In this document: positions 34,699 to 45,427 of the stretch, piece by piece
Layout of the letters: the number at the start of each line of letters is the position of its first letter
Numbering within the stretch: position 1 is the stretch's first letter
Source of the DNA: Nigrospora sphaerica
Taxonomy: Eukaryota; Ascomycota; Sordariomycetes; Amphisphaeriales; Apiosporaceae
Direction: 5' to 3'
NCBI GenBank assembly: GCA_018287875.1
Contig: JAGVVL010000018.1
Location: 3,650,501-3,714,500, forward strand
Length of the DNA stretch: 64,000 nt
The notes under the pieces: model-generated
What the model saw: the letters and a program-made list of their open reading frames with translations, nothing else
Databases searched by the model: none
What the model was told of the DNA's origin: nothing
Position numbers and translations under genes: made by a program

Positions 34699-36948
34699 AT
34701 GGACCCAGGAATGAAACGGAAGGCCGACAGCGCGTCGGCCGTGGCGCACCCGGCCCGACGGCAGCCGCAAACCGCATGTGATTCCTGCCGCCAGAAGAAG
34801 ATAAAATGCGACAGGGCCCAGCCGTGTTCCAACTGCCGCGTCCGCGCCTTGGCCTGCAGCGTTTCCTCGCCGACGCCTTCCCTGGCCCCCGTGCCGCCCG
34901 CCGATGACCTGGGGCCTGGGGCCCCCATTTCCACCATTCTAGAGCGCCTTGCCGCGCTCGAGCACGCAGTATTTCAAAGCCCCTCAGCGGGTGATGCGAA
35001 TGCCGGCCGCCGTCGAAACCCCCCTTCCAACACGGCGCTGGCCTCGGGGCGAGCGTGTGCAGACGACCAGACCGCCAGATTTCTCGATATGGCGTACGAC
35101 AGGGCCCAGAGTGCAAGCGCCAAGGACGGGCATCGGCGTCTGGACATTCGTGTCGCCAAGACTTACCAAGACTCCGTAAGTATGTCGCGTCCCGGTCAGG
35201 TTGCACAACAGGGTCCAGTCTGGCTGGTCCCCCAAAAGGAGGCCATAGCCATGGTTCATGACTTCGTTGAGAATGCCTACCATTTGATGCCTATTGTGCA
35301 CATCGCCTCAGCATGGTCCGTTATCGATCATGTTTATTCCACGTTGAGCCTCGACCGTGTTAACGAGGTTGATCCGGCCCATATCGCCTTTATCCTTGCT
35401 TTCTGTTCTGCCTGTGCCTTTTTCTGGAGCGGCGCCGTGCCCTGTCAGCATAGGTTCGAGACAGACCAGGCGGCCATCGATGCGTCGCTTGTCTGGAGAA
35501 TATCGGCGCTGGTGTCGCTCGAAGAGGCTCAGAGGGCCGAGTCACAATCTCTCGAAGGCGCCCAGGCCTATGCCATTCTTGCCTATCTGGCCTACAACAT
35601 CGACGGCCCATCTACACGATTCTATCGCCTGCACACTTGCTCCGTTACTACCTGCCGCGAGTTAGGTATCCACCTGGTTGATAGACCTGGCCGCGAACCG
35701 ACAGACGACGATGCTACTCGGGAGGTGAAGAGACGGCTGTGGTGGCATGTCACCGCCACCGACTGGATGCTGGGCCTAAACGGCGGGCCCTTGGACGGGA
35801 CCTACACTGTCCATCCCCATCAGATGAACGTTAAGTTGCCTCGAAACCTGAACGATGACGACCTTTCTTTCGGCTCCGAAGCTCTGGCCTCCCCGTTGCA
35901 TATCGCAACCCAGGCAAGTTCCTTCCTGCAGGCCATCCGTCTCGCTGAAATCTGCCGTGCCGTTATCGACGCGCAAAGCTTCGACGACGACGTCGCCGAC
36001 ATGGCGTACAACGAGCGCGTGCTTGCCCTCGACAAGCTTTTCGAGAACGCCATTGCCAACTTCCCTCCTCCATTGGCCTTGGATGCTCCAGTTCCGGAAG
36101 GGGCTCCCAGATTTCTGTGCCTACAGCGAGCCAGCCTTCATCTGGGCTTTCATTCCCGGCGAGCGCGCCTACATCGACCTTTCCTGTTGTGCAAGGACTC
36201 TAACGGCCAGCACGGTACCAAGTATCCTGTCTCCAGGCAGATCTGTGTACGCTCGGCTCAAATAGTGTTGGACGTTTCGATGTCGTTACTAGAGCACTCG
36301 CTGTCGAAGAGGCCCTCAGAGTCACGGCGCCGCCAGACCCTTCACCATCCTCAACACGAGAAATGCCCGGGCTCTCCAGTCCATCGTCTCGGCGTCGTGA
36401 TCAACCATTTGTTCTGGTCCTGTGCCATCCTCGCGTTCGAGTCCAGCTTACGGGTGAACTCGGACGGCAATGGCAACCCAATGGGAACAAGCGCAGACGG
36501 TGATCTGGACGGTATGCTGATCCATGCTTGTCGCTTACTGGCAGCTGCGTATGACGAATACACTGTCGCTTCCGATATCGTGCGGGGTATGAGGGCCGTC
36601 TTCACGAGATACCACATCCGCGGCGCCACGGGAAATCATGCGGCCCCGGACAACCAAAGAGACCAAATCAGTAACAATGCTGTCACTTCCACCGAAGCCC
36701 CTACAACAGGCTTATCCTTGTATTCCGGGGTTGCAACACAACAGCAAATACAACAGCAAGTCGAGGTTACCTGGCCTGAGATCCTCTGTACTGCTATGAT
36801 GGATGAGAACAAAATGATCGGCGAGGCTGGGCTGGAGACCGGCAACACACTTGACCTTGAAAAAGCTTTGGATGATTTCGTCTTAACCGATGTGTACGAC
36901 AGTTGGGACCAGATCATCACTAGGTTAGGCTCGTATGGTGGCTTCTGA
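34699..36948 (+). CDS. Zn2Cys6 (Gal4-type) transcription factor with fungal-specific regulatory domain
   Basis: An intronless 749-residue protein from the first in-frame ATG at 34699. The binuclear zinc cluster is complete near the N-terminus: Cys27, 30, 37, 43, 46 and 53 (CX2CX6CX5CX2CX6C; CDSCRQKKIKCDRAQPCSNC), preceded by a basic segment. A short linker is followed by the middle fungal-specific transcription-factor domain (about residues 180-480), with the hallmark RRLWWHVTATDWMLGLNGGP. The C-terminus contains Gln-rich (QQQIQQQ) and acidic stretches that could activate. It should act in the nucleus on CGG-containing sites. Its divergent placement next to the MFS gene and close to the P450 and ABC genes suggests a pathway-specific regulator, possibly also of the PKS when that was alive. 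The frame is undamaged. Confidence 0.92.
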   Translation: MDPGMKRKADSASAVAHPARRQPQTACDSCRQKKIKCDRAQPCSNCRVRALACSVSSPTPSLAPVPPADDLGPGAPISTILERLAALEHAVFQSPSAGDANAGRRRNPPSNTALASGRACADDQTARFLDMAYDRAQSASAKDGHRRLDIRVAKTYQDSVSMSRPGQVAQQGPVWLVPQKEAIAMVHDFVENAYHLMPIVHIASAWSVIDHVYSTLSLDRVNEVDPAHIAFILAFCSACAFFWSGAVPCQHRFETDQAAIDASLVWRISALVSLEEAQRAESQSLEGAQAYAILAYLAYNIDGPSTRFYRLHTCSVTTCRELGIHLVDRPGREPTDDDATREVKRRLWWHVTATDWMLGLNGGPLDGTYTVHPHQMNVKLPRNLNDDDLSFGSEALASPLHIATQASSFLQAIRLAEICRAVIDAQSFDDDVADMAYNERVLALDKLFENAIANFPPPLALDAPVPEGAPRFLCLQRASLHLGFHSRRARLHRPFLLCKDSNGQHGTKYPVSRQICVRSAQIVLDVSMSLLEHSLSKRPSESRRRQTLHHPQHEKCPGSPVHRLGVVINHLFWSCAILAFESSLRVNSDGNGNPMGTSADGDLDGMLIHACRLLAAAYDEYTVASDIVRGMRAVFTRYHIRGATGNHAAPDNQRDQISNNAVTSTEAPTTGLSLYSGVATQQQIQQQVEVTWPEILCTAMMDENKMIGEAGLETGNTLDLEKALDDFVLTDVYDSWDQIITRLGSYGGF

Positions 36949-37691
36949 GCTTCATTCCTGCCGCCGATAAAGGTACATTCAAATCTCACCGAACTGCCAC
37001 ACTCGATGAAGAGACTACTTGCTCAAACCTAGTCCAAAGCTAGACAGAGCTCGCTAGGTTGATCGTCTATGTTAGGCAAGACCTAGCCCGAAGCAGCCCG
37101 CAGGTGAGTACAATACCCCTCCCCTTATAAGAACCGGGTCCGATACGGCCAAAGAGTCCGTCAATACCGTAGAACCCCGAAACCGCATTTGGGCGATAAG
37201 AAAGAAAGTAAGAAAGAGGTCCTGGGAAGACAAGGTTGCCTCGGCCCGGTTGGGCTGAGGGATTTTCCGCCGGGAAACACAGTAAACGCCTGGAAAGGAC
37301 AGGCTCAGGGTAAACCTTCTTGAGTGGGCCTGGCCAGGTATGCCGGGGGGGTGCGGGAACCGTACGAGGGCTGCATTCAAGCAACATACGACCATGAGAC
37401 GTTGCAGCCGTGGTCGGTAGCTTAGCGAAGCCACGTGTCCCGATTCGACCTAGCAAACCAAAATACGGGAGACGGGAAAATCAGAGCTCGGCGCGTCCCA
37501 CTTTGCCTTGACGCGCCTTGCGAGTCATGCTATACTATACTATGGAGTTCCAGATCCTTGCTTGTGGGGTAAAACAAAGAACGTACTGGACCCTAGGGTG
37601 CGGTTAAATAACCACCTAGTTATATATCTCGTCATCACTAATATTAGTCTTCTAATCTAGTCAGCTTAGTGCTCTATAAATATAGTGATGA
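36949..37691. other. Intergenic with a possible 405-bp inverted-repeat-ended element
   Basis: No gene supported. GCTAGGTTGATCG (from 37051) and CGATTCGACCTAGC (to 37454) are imperfect inverted ends about 400 bp apart, so 37051-37454 may be a small non-autonomous element; no clear target duplication was found. A hairpin-forming CCTCGGCCC...GGGCTGAGG lies at about 37240-37262. Two matching arms near 37628 and 37690 (CATCACT/AGTGATG) form another imperfect inverted repeat just before the solo LTR. Confidence 0.35.
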
Positions 37692-37696
37692 GAGTG

Positions 37697-38279
37697 TGTT
37701 GGAAGTGGTGGTTCGATCAGAAGAGGAAGCAACCCTTTATAAGGGCTCTTTCGATCTCGGAGGTCGTTTCTTATAGGTAAAGAAACACGGAAGAATAAGG
37801 AACTTCTCTTCAAGAGGAACGAGAGTGTATTTCGTGTGCTTTGCTTGCTTGCTTGCTTCTGGACAGACTAGATACACAGAGAGGGGAGATTCAGCCTTTA
37901 CTTATACCCGTTAAACCCTTATCCTCTTAGTAATATAAAGAAGAGGACGCGTAAGTGATTGCGTAAGTGATTACATGGCTTAGAAGCATATGGAACCTTA
38001 TAGAGGTTCGTGGAGCCTCATGAGGGCTCGTGGGAGCTTCAGGGAGCCACGTAGAAACTCGTGGAAACTCGTGGAAACTTGCAGAAGCTTCCGCATGGCG
38101 TACGCCACGCTTGTGGGTAAAGCGGGCCATGCTTGCGGGTAAGCTGGCCCGTGCTCCAGGGTAGGCTGGCCCGAGCTTTAGGATAGGCTCGGTTAAAGGA
38201 CTAGCTTTCCGTTAAGTGCATACATAGCTTAGTCCGTAGTGACAGAGAACGGTATAGGATAAGTCCTATACCTGCAACA
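37697..38279 (+). repeat. Solo LTR, family A (583 bp), with 5-bp target-site duplication
   Basis: Starts TGTTG and ends CAACA and is flanked by GAGTG on both sides (37692-37696, 38280-38284), a perfect 5-bp duplication typical of LTR elements. No internal region follows, so it is a solo LTR left by LTR-LTR recombination. A TATATAAAG-like TATA box lies near 37933, which suggests plus orientation. An inverted second copy is at 48182-48769. It contains short tandem motifs (CGTGGAAACT repeats; GGGTA/GGCCCG repeats). Confidence 0.85.
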
Positions 38280-38284
38280 GAGTG

Positions 38285-38490
38285 GGATCGGTGCGCGTAA
38301 ATAATGACCCCGAAAGAATATAACCTACTGCTTCCGGGTTCGAGTCCTGTTAATGGTAAAAGAAATCTGTCGCATATAAGGCGCAGTTACTGCAGGACAA
38401 TCAACGGGTCCGCTTTTTATGCCACAAAATCCTAAAGTGAAAGTTTCCTACGATAGACAGGTATAAAAGGCTCGCCTATAGCGCATTAAA
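38285..38490 (+). mobile_element. Probable 5' leader piece of the gypsy relic, left of the LINE insertion
   Basis: This stretch is joined to 44754 onward if LINE D (38508-44736) and its 17-bp target duplication are removed, so it is the left part of whatever host sequence LINE D entered, probably the 5' region of the gypsy relic. It holds a perfect RNA polymerase III B-box match (GGTTCGAGTCC, 38337-38347) but no convincing A box. Confidence 0.4.
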
Positions 38491-38507
38491 TAATTCGGCT
38501 ATTATAT

Positions 38508-41500
38508 TATTATTATTGTTCTTACACCTAGCGACCTATCTAGGCCATGAGGACCCCCCGCGCATCTTAGCCTAGGAAAACCGTTCCGGGCTGACGTCCG
38601 GCCGGGTGAAAAACCTAGGTTCCGCTGCGTCGCACCGCTTCTATCTGCTCACAGACGACACAAACCTCGTGGGCTTCGGCTTAAACCCAGAGCAGACCTG
38701 CGAGCGGCTGGAAGCCGCTCATAGGGTCTGCAAAGAATGGGCAGTTAGCCACGGCATGACCTTTGCAGTCCAGAAATATCACCTAGTCCACTTCTCTCGA
38801 AGACGGAAAGGTCCGGACATAAAGATAGCCTTAGAAGGTCACGAAATCGAACCAGAAGACTCCTGCCGCGTCCTTAGCATCCAAGTGGATAGACGTCTCC
38901 GCTGGGACGTCTATATCCAGTCGATATCGAAGAAGATGGCGACGCAGGTCTATGCTCTAGACCGGATAGCCGGCTCGATATAGGGCGCGTCTCTCTAGCG
39001 AGCCCGCCAAGTCTATACAGCCGTTGTACAGTCTGCAATAGGCTATAGAGCTTCAGAGTGGCACCGCCAGATCTCGAAAAATAGAGCTAAGGCACTTAAC
39101 GACATCTAAACAGAGTGCCTCCGAAAGGTCACAGGAGCTTTCAAAGCCACGGCCACCGCAGTACTAGAAACGGAAGCTTATGTGTCCCCCTTAAACACGT
39201 GGCTCAATAGAAGGGTGGCGGCATCGGAAGAGAGGCTCCAACAGCCGCGTATCGCATCACTCATCCAAGCGAGATGCGATAGCGCAGCTAGATAGATCCT
39301 AACAAGACCGACTCGCCGGCGTAGACCGAAAGGCCCCGACGCTCCCGATCGTAAGAGGTGGCTAAACGAATGGCTAGCTGGAGACTCAGCATATAAAGCT
39401 GAGGAGAGAGACTGGCTTTAAAGATAGCAACAAGCGCAGCAAAATCGAACAGCACGAACCCCAGCAGTAACTAAGATGCCGCCAGATAAGCAAGTCCTTA
39501 AGCTCTATAAGGGACTCCATAAGGCCGAGAGCTCTATCCTTATCTAAGCGAGGACTGGTAAGATTAGGCTGCGAGACTTCCTTTTTAAGCGTAGGGTCCC
39601 AGGCTTCGACAGCCCCTGGTGCGTCTGCAGTCAGGGTAGGGAGACCGTCCGGTATATCCTCGTTTTCTGCCCACGCGAAAGAGAAAGACGAGAGCATCTC
39701 GTCCAAGCTCTAGGAGGACCGATAGACACGGACAGGATGCTCGACACCCCAGGAAAAGCAGGAATTATCGCAAGATGGCTACTCCGCTCCGGAAGGCTGG
39801 ACATGTTCCAGCTAGCGAATCAACTTATCAGCTAGGAAGCGGGCGCGCTAAGCCCGATCTCGGTATGGCAGGCCAAAGAGTAGATAGAAGCGGTACGACG
39901 CAGCGGAACCTAGGGTTTTCACCCGGCCGGACGTTAGCCCGGAACGGTTTTCCTAGGCTAAGATGCGCAGGGGGTCCTTATGGCCTAAATAGGTCGCTAG
40001 GTGTAAGAATAATAATAATAATAATATCTGCTCTTTGACCTGCCATACCGAGATCGGGCTCAGCGCGCCCGCTTCCTAGCTGATAAGTTGATTTGCTAGC
40101 TGGAACATGTCCAGATTACCCGAGCGGAGTAGCCATCTCGCGATAATTCCTGCTTTTCCTGGGGTGTCGAGCATCCTATCCGTGTCTACCGGTCCTCCTA
40201 GAGCTTGGACGAGATGCTCTCGTCTTTCTCTTTCCCGTGGGCAGAAAACGAGGATATGCCGGACAGTCTCCCTGCCCTGACCGCAGACGCACCAGGGGCT
40301 GTCGAAGCCTGGGACCCTACGCTTAAAAAGGAAGTCTCGCAGCCCAATCTTGCCAGTCCTCGCTTAGACGAGGATGGAGCTCTCGGCCTTATAGAGTCCC
40401 TTATAGAGCTTGAGGACGTGCTTGTCTAGCGGCATCTTAGTTGCTGCCGGTGCTCGTGTTGTTCGATTTTGCTACACTTGTTGCTATCTTTGAAGCCAGT
40501 CTCTCTCCTCAGCCTTAAATGCTGAGTCTCCAGCTAGCCATTCGTCTAGCCACCTCTTACGATCGGGAGCGTCGGGGCCTTTCGGTCTGCGCTGGCGAGT
40601 CGGTCTTGTTAGGATCCATCTAGCTGCGCTTTCGCATCTCGCTTGGATAAGTGATACGATACGCGGCTATTGGAGCCTCTCTTCTAATGCCGCCACCCTT
40701 CTGTTAAGCCACGTGTCTAAGGGGGACACGTAAGCTTCCGTTTCTAGTACTATGGTAGCCGTGGCTTTGAAAGCTCCTGTGACCTTTCGGAGGCACTCTG
40801 TCTGGACGTCGTTAAGTGCCTTGGCTCTATTTTTCGAGATCTGGCGGTGCCACTTTGAAGCTCTATAGCCTATCGCAGACTGTACGACAGCTGTATAGAC
40901 TTAGCGGGCTTGTTGGAGAGATGCGCCCCACGTCGAGCCGGCTATCCGGTTTAGAGCGTAGACCTGCATCGCCATCTTCTTCGATATCGACTGGATATGG
41001 ACGTCCTAGCGGAGACGTCTATCCACCTGGATGCTAAGGACGCGGTAGGAGTCTTCTAGTTCGATTTCGTGACCTTCTAAGGCTATCTTTATGTCCGGAC
41101 CTTTCCGTTTTCGAGAAAAGTGGACTAGGTGATATTTCTGGACTACAAAGGTTATGCCGTGGCTGACTGCCCATTCTTTGCAGACCCTATAAGCGGCTTC
41201 CAGCTACTCGCAGGTCTGCTCTAGGTTTAAGCCGAAGCCCACGAGGTTTATATTGTCTGCGAAGGCTATAGTGGCTATCCTTAGTACAGCGCGGAGGGCC
41301 TTATAGAGACCGGCTATATAAAGGCAGAAGAGGATAGGCGATAGGGGTGAGCCCTGCGGGACGCCTGCTGGGACTGGGATCTCGTCCGATTCCTGGCCGT
41401 CGAAGAATAGCGTCGTAGACCGGTTAAATAGGAAGCTTCGGATCCAGCTGATAGTCCATATAGGGACCTTTAGCGCTCGCAGGTTAGCGAGAAGCCTTCT

Positions 41501-44500
41501 ATAGTCGACCGAGTCGAAAGCGCCCGAAATATCCAGCGATAGAAGGGTTACTGCGCCTCCATATTTCCAGGCTGTGCGGACTAGGTCCGTTAGCAACCGC
41601 AAGGCCGTTTCCGTGGAGCGGCCTTTCCGGTTGCCCATCTGTTTATCCGGGAGCAGTCTGTTCTCTTCGGCAAAGCTAGCTAGCCGTTGCGCTAGTAGAC
41701 TCTCGATTGCTTTCCCTATAGTGTTAAGCAGCGCAATAGGTCTCTATCCGCCGGCTTAGTGGTACTTGTTTAGCTGCTTTCCTGGCTTCCGGAGGATAAC
41801 GGTGACTGCTTTCCGGAACGCTCTTAAATAGTATCTTATATGCCAGCACGCTTCCGCTAAGGAGGCCAAGGCCTGGAAGAGGGGCTTTCTTAAGCATTTA
41901 AGGAATCCGTTTGGAAGCTGGTCTGGTCTAGGTGCCTTCCACTAGCCAGCCTTAGTGAGGACGTCTTAGACTTATTCTGCTGTCACTTTGCCGTCCATAT
42001 TGAGAGGCGCTGCGAGCCGGTTTATTATTTGGAAGCTGTTCGGCCTAGCCTTAAGGAGAGGGTAAAATCTCTCACGGAAGGCCTCTGTTTTCTCCTTATA
42101 GGTCGTTGCTTCGCCACACGGTGTGTGAAGAGTGGGGACTGCTGGGGGTAACGGCGGCGCCGCTCCTTCTGTTCTAGCCCATCTCGTAATATTCCAGACG
42201 CCAGCTAGCTGGCTAGAGGCCTCGTGGAGCATATATCTCCAGGTTGCCGTCTTTGCCTCGCGGATTGCCTTCTTTTTAAGGAGGGATGACTACCGGAGGG
42301 CTCGCCAGGCTGTGTCCGTCCGGTCGGAAAGCCATATTCGCTGGGCTCGTCTCTCCTCCTCTATAGCTCTTTCCGTGTCGTGGTTCCACTAAGCCTTGCC
42401 TCTCCCCTTAGAGTGGCGGAGGGGGGCAACTAAGTCGGCTATCCGAGTTAGCTCCTTGGTTAACGTCTCGGTGTAGCTATCGATTTCTTCTGGTGTCTCG
42501 AGTTGCCCTGGCTGTAGTAGGTGTGCCGCCTCTGCCTTCGCCTGGTCATAGTCAGCTGTTTTCCAGCTGCATCGTGGCCTATCTTAGCGGTCTATATAAG
42601 GTCCAGCCACGTGTATCACCTGAGGGAGGTGATCGGATCCTATATATAGTGCGTATCTATTATAGGCGACCCGGAGATCGTCTGTGGCCCAGGCTAGGTC
42701 GATCGTAGAGTCTGCGTATTTTTTTCGTGTCTATGTCGGTGTTCCAGGGGGTGTGATCAGCTGGAGTCTCTAGGATTCTGCTAGCTGGAGCAGCTTATCA
42801 GCTGCCCTATGGGGTCGGACGTTGTATCCTCCCCAGACGGGGTGGTGGACGTTGAAGTCTCCCACGAGGACTGTTCGTCTTAGCTAGGGTTCGGTATAGA
42901 GGGCTTCGATAGCGGGCAGGTCCGATCTGCTGGTGGACCTAAGGGGAGGCGAGTATATGCAGACGACCGTTATGGGACCGTCTAGTAGTTGGATTATAAT
43001 ACGACACCTATCTGGCTGCGCCTCGTATGTCCACTGCGCTGGGGTGTACTTCTTATTAATATAGATACATGCCCTACCTCCCTCGGTTACGTAAAGTAGG
43101 TAGTATAGAGAGGATCTCGGGCAGTAGGTGGTCGGCATATTTGGGTTTCGCCAGGGCTCTTGGATAGCCAGGACGTCGTACTCTTCAGAGATGGCATCAA
43201 CTGCCGGGATCTGTGCTTTCTTGCTTTTCTACGTGTTCCAATGTAGGATCCTTAGCGCTGTCATAGTCGAGCGTGGATGCTATTTAGTGTTAACTCCGGT
43301 GTTTCGATGTCCATGTTGTCTATCTCTTCGTGGGTTCTGCTACGGGCTCTGCTAGTGCTTCTAGTACGGCAGCTGGTTGCTCGACGTTTCCGCGGCTATA
43401 CTGTTTGCTAGTCCTCGGCTGTTGGCTTAGGGGTTCTTGCGAGGGCAGTGCGAATCCTTTCGGTCTCGTGATATAAGCAGCCTTAGTGATCTGGACCTGC
43501 TCTTAGCGGACTGGACACTCCTTAGACCACGCAGTGTGTGGTCCTCGGTATGCTGGATAGCAGTACCGGCTCTTATTCTCGGCTTCTGGGTATTCTTTAT
43601 TGTCATGCTTTGTTGAAGAGCAGAGCCCACACCTGCGTGCGTGGCGGCAGACACGGGCGATATGTCTGTAACGGTAGCAGTGGTAGCATTGCTTAAGCTG
43701 GGCTCCTTCGGCGAAGGGTTCGCATGGATAGTAGCCATACTGCCAAATAAGGCCGTCTCGATATAGCTGTTCCGCTTATTAAACCGTGGGTACTGCAATA
43801 TATAGGGCCGTGACCTTCCTGGACGAGTTCTTGGCGTGGCGAGGGAGCTTGGCCTCTAGGACGTCAATAGGGCCGCCGGGCTGGTTCCGGAGTTGGACTT
43901 CTAGCTGCCCTTGGTTCGTCTCTATGGCCTCCTTGTTGATGCTATAGGCCACCACCAGGATCTTTCTCTTCTGGATAAAGGCGTTCTCTCCGAAGGCCTC
44001 GGTAGTCCAGGCCTAGTCGGTTTCCAGCTGTCGCTTCTCTTCTGTTGTCTTGTAGGTAATAGTATAGTCTCCGCTGGGAAGCTTCCGTGTAGCTATTGCC
44101 GTTTCTTTGCCTGTTGCTGCATTGACTTTCCGCACGATCTCTTTATAAGTGCGGCCTTCAGTTCCTACGGCCTTGACTGTTACCTCCCGTTCGTGTCGAG
44201 GAGGTAGAGTCTTGGCTACCTGGGGGGCCCTAGGCGCCGGGGAGGCGGTAAGGGCAGTAGCGGCTACAGTGTACGTCTTAGGAGCTTTAATTTCCTTATA
44301 GATAGCTTGTAGCGTGTTCTCGATAGCATTGATGCGACTTTCGACGCTGGGCTGGCTGTTCGATTCCTTAGCCACTATCTCTAGGACCGGAATGGCGGCT
44401 TAAACTGCTGCGGCTAAGGCCGCAATGTTGACTTCACCAGCTAGGAAGCGTTTGAAGTTGTCTATAGTGCTGCGTATATCCTCTGGACTGCGTCCAGGTG

Positions 44501-44736
44501 CTGTGATGCTGTCTGGCGATGGTGTTCTTAAGTCCGGAGGTGACGGCTCGGGGGGTGGGGCGGGCCTATGGCGGCTCCCACCACCCGCGCTTTGCCTCGA
44601 GGGTGGTGAATCGACCATTTCTAGGCTAAATGAAGCCCTAGGAACAGTTTCCGGGCTATCCGGTAGCTTATAGAGTCGCGGTTGTGAAGTTATCGCTGTG
44701 TGGGGTCGGTTTCGAAAAGTTTTTTTTATCACTTTT
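38508..44736 (-). mobile_element. LINE copy D, full-length but mutated, with 17-bp target-site duplication
   Basis: Flanked by TAATTCGGCTATTATAT on both sides (38491-38507 and 44737-44753). On the minus strand it has a (TAA)n tail at the 38508 end, the 3' UTR, ORF2 (start 43264; endonuclease, RT, C-terminal Cys/His box) and ORF1 (44732 down to about 43261) with three CCHC-type knuckles (CYHCYRYRHIARVC and two more). It carries many CAG/TGG-to-TAG stops and its RT box reads AFADN, so it is dead. Within its 3' UTR a second LINE (copy C, 38651-40024) has inserted. ORF1 and ORF2 overlap by ATGA at 43261-43264. Confidence 0.88.
38651..40024 (+). mobile_element. LINE copy C, 5'-truncated, inserted inside LINE D
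   Basis: Starts within the RT just after the catalytic box (DDTNLVGFGLNPEQTCERLEA), runs through the C-terminal domain and 3' UTR, and ends in an (AAT)n tail. It is flanked by TATCTGCTC at 38642-38650 and 40025-40033, a 9-bp target-site duplication of LINE D 3' UTR sequence. Opposite orientation to its host. Several TAG stops and a damaged C-terminus. Because both carry similar 3' UTRs, the result is an inverted repeat of about 135 bp at the two ends (38510-38645 and 39890-40020). Confidence 0.85.
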
Positions 44737-45098
44737 TAATTCGGCTATTATATGAATAATAATAACGTTTTCTCGGTGGGCTAAATAATGATAAGCGTGG
44801 ATAGATAAGGCATATAGAATGAGCTAAACGAGACTCCGCTTTAGCTAAAAGGAACTCCTCTCTTACCTCTGTCCGAATCGCCCTTACAGAGAAAGAAGGG
44901 ATAGTCCGCTACTAAGAGGGCCGCTTAAATAAGGAATAAAAGATCATTATCGACCTCTATATTAAGAACAAACGCCTCCTTTAAGCCGCTCTCCTAACTA
45001 TATAAACACCCCCAATTAAACAGTTACCTAGTCCTAAACCTACTATTAAAGCATTGGTAAATTATACTCCGCGAAGGCTTATCTTTACTTTTATCTTT

Positions 45099-45427
45099 GT
45101 GAGAGGCTGAGCCTTGAAGCACTATCGAAGGGGCCAAATGCTGTTTATTTTCTAGATGGGAAAGAGAGAAGAGAACCGTCTTCAGGAGGCCGGGCGCAGC
45201 GTCTCGTTAAATCTTGCGAGACTGGACCGGAACGTTCGGATCGGAACGTTCGGACCGGAACGTTCGGATCGGAACGTTCGGATCGCTGCTCAGCTCCCCC
45301 CTCCTAGGTCTTGACCACTAGCCTGGCGTTCGAATGGAGAGACCTACTCGGAGCCTCATATGAGGGGTTCGTGAGACGCTCAGGCCAGGTGCGCCTGAGC
45401 CTATCTTCCAGGTCCCAACCTGTAACA
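45099..45427. repeat. Solo LTR, family B copy 1 (329 bp), with 5-bp target-site duplication
   Basis: Begins TGTGAGAGG and ends CTGTAACA, flanked by ATCTT at 45094-45098 and 45428-45432. It interrupts the gag region of the gypsy relic. It contains four tandem copies of the 14-bp unit CGGAACGTTCGGAT at about 45234-45289; the second copy (48770-49070) has two. Much less mutated than its host, so it inserted later. Confidence 0.87.

Noticed and set aside
37067..37456. 129-codon open frame on the minus strand as a gene
   Set aside because: No domain, two overlapping open frames of similar length, and it lies within a possible inverted-repeat element.
38505..40026. Twin-priming (5' inversion) to explain the inverted LINE pieces
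   Set aside because: Both pieces carry the 3' UTR and tail, and a 9-bp duplication flanks the inner piece, so a nested insertion explains it better.
44013..44207. Open plus-strand frames within LINE D and LINE E as host genes
   Set aside because: They are antisense shadows of the LINE ORF1 and ORF2 coding strands.
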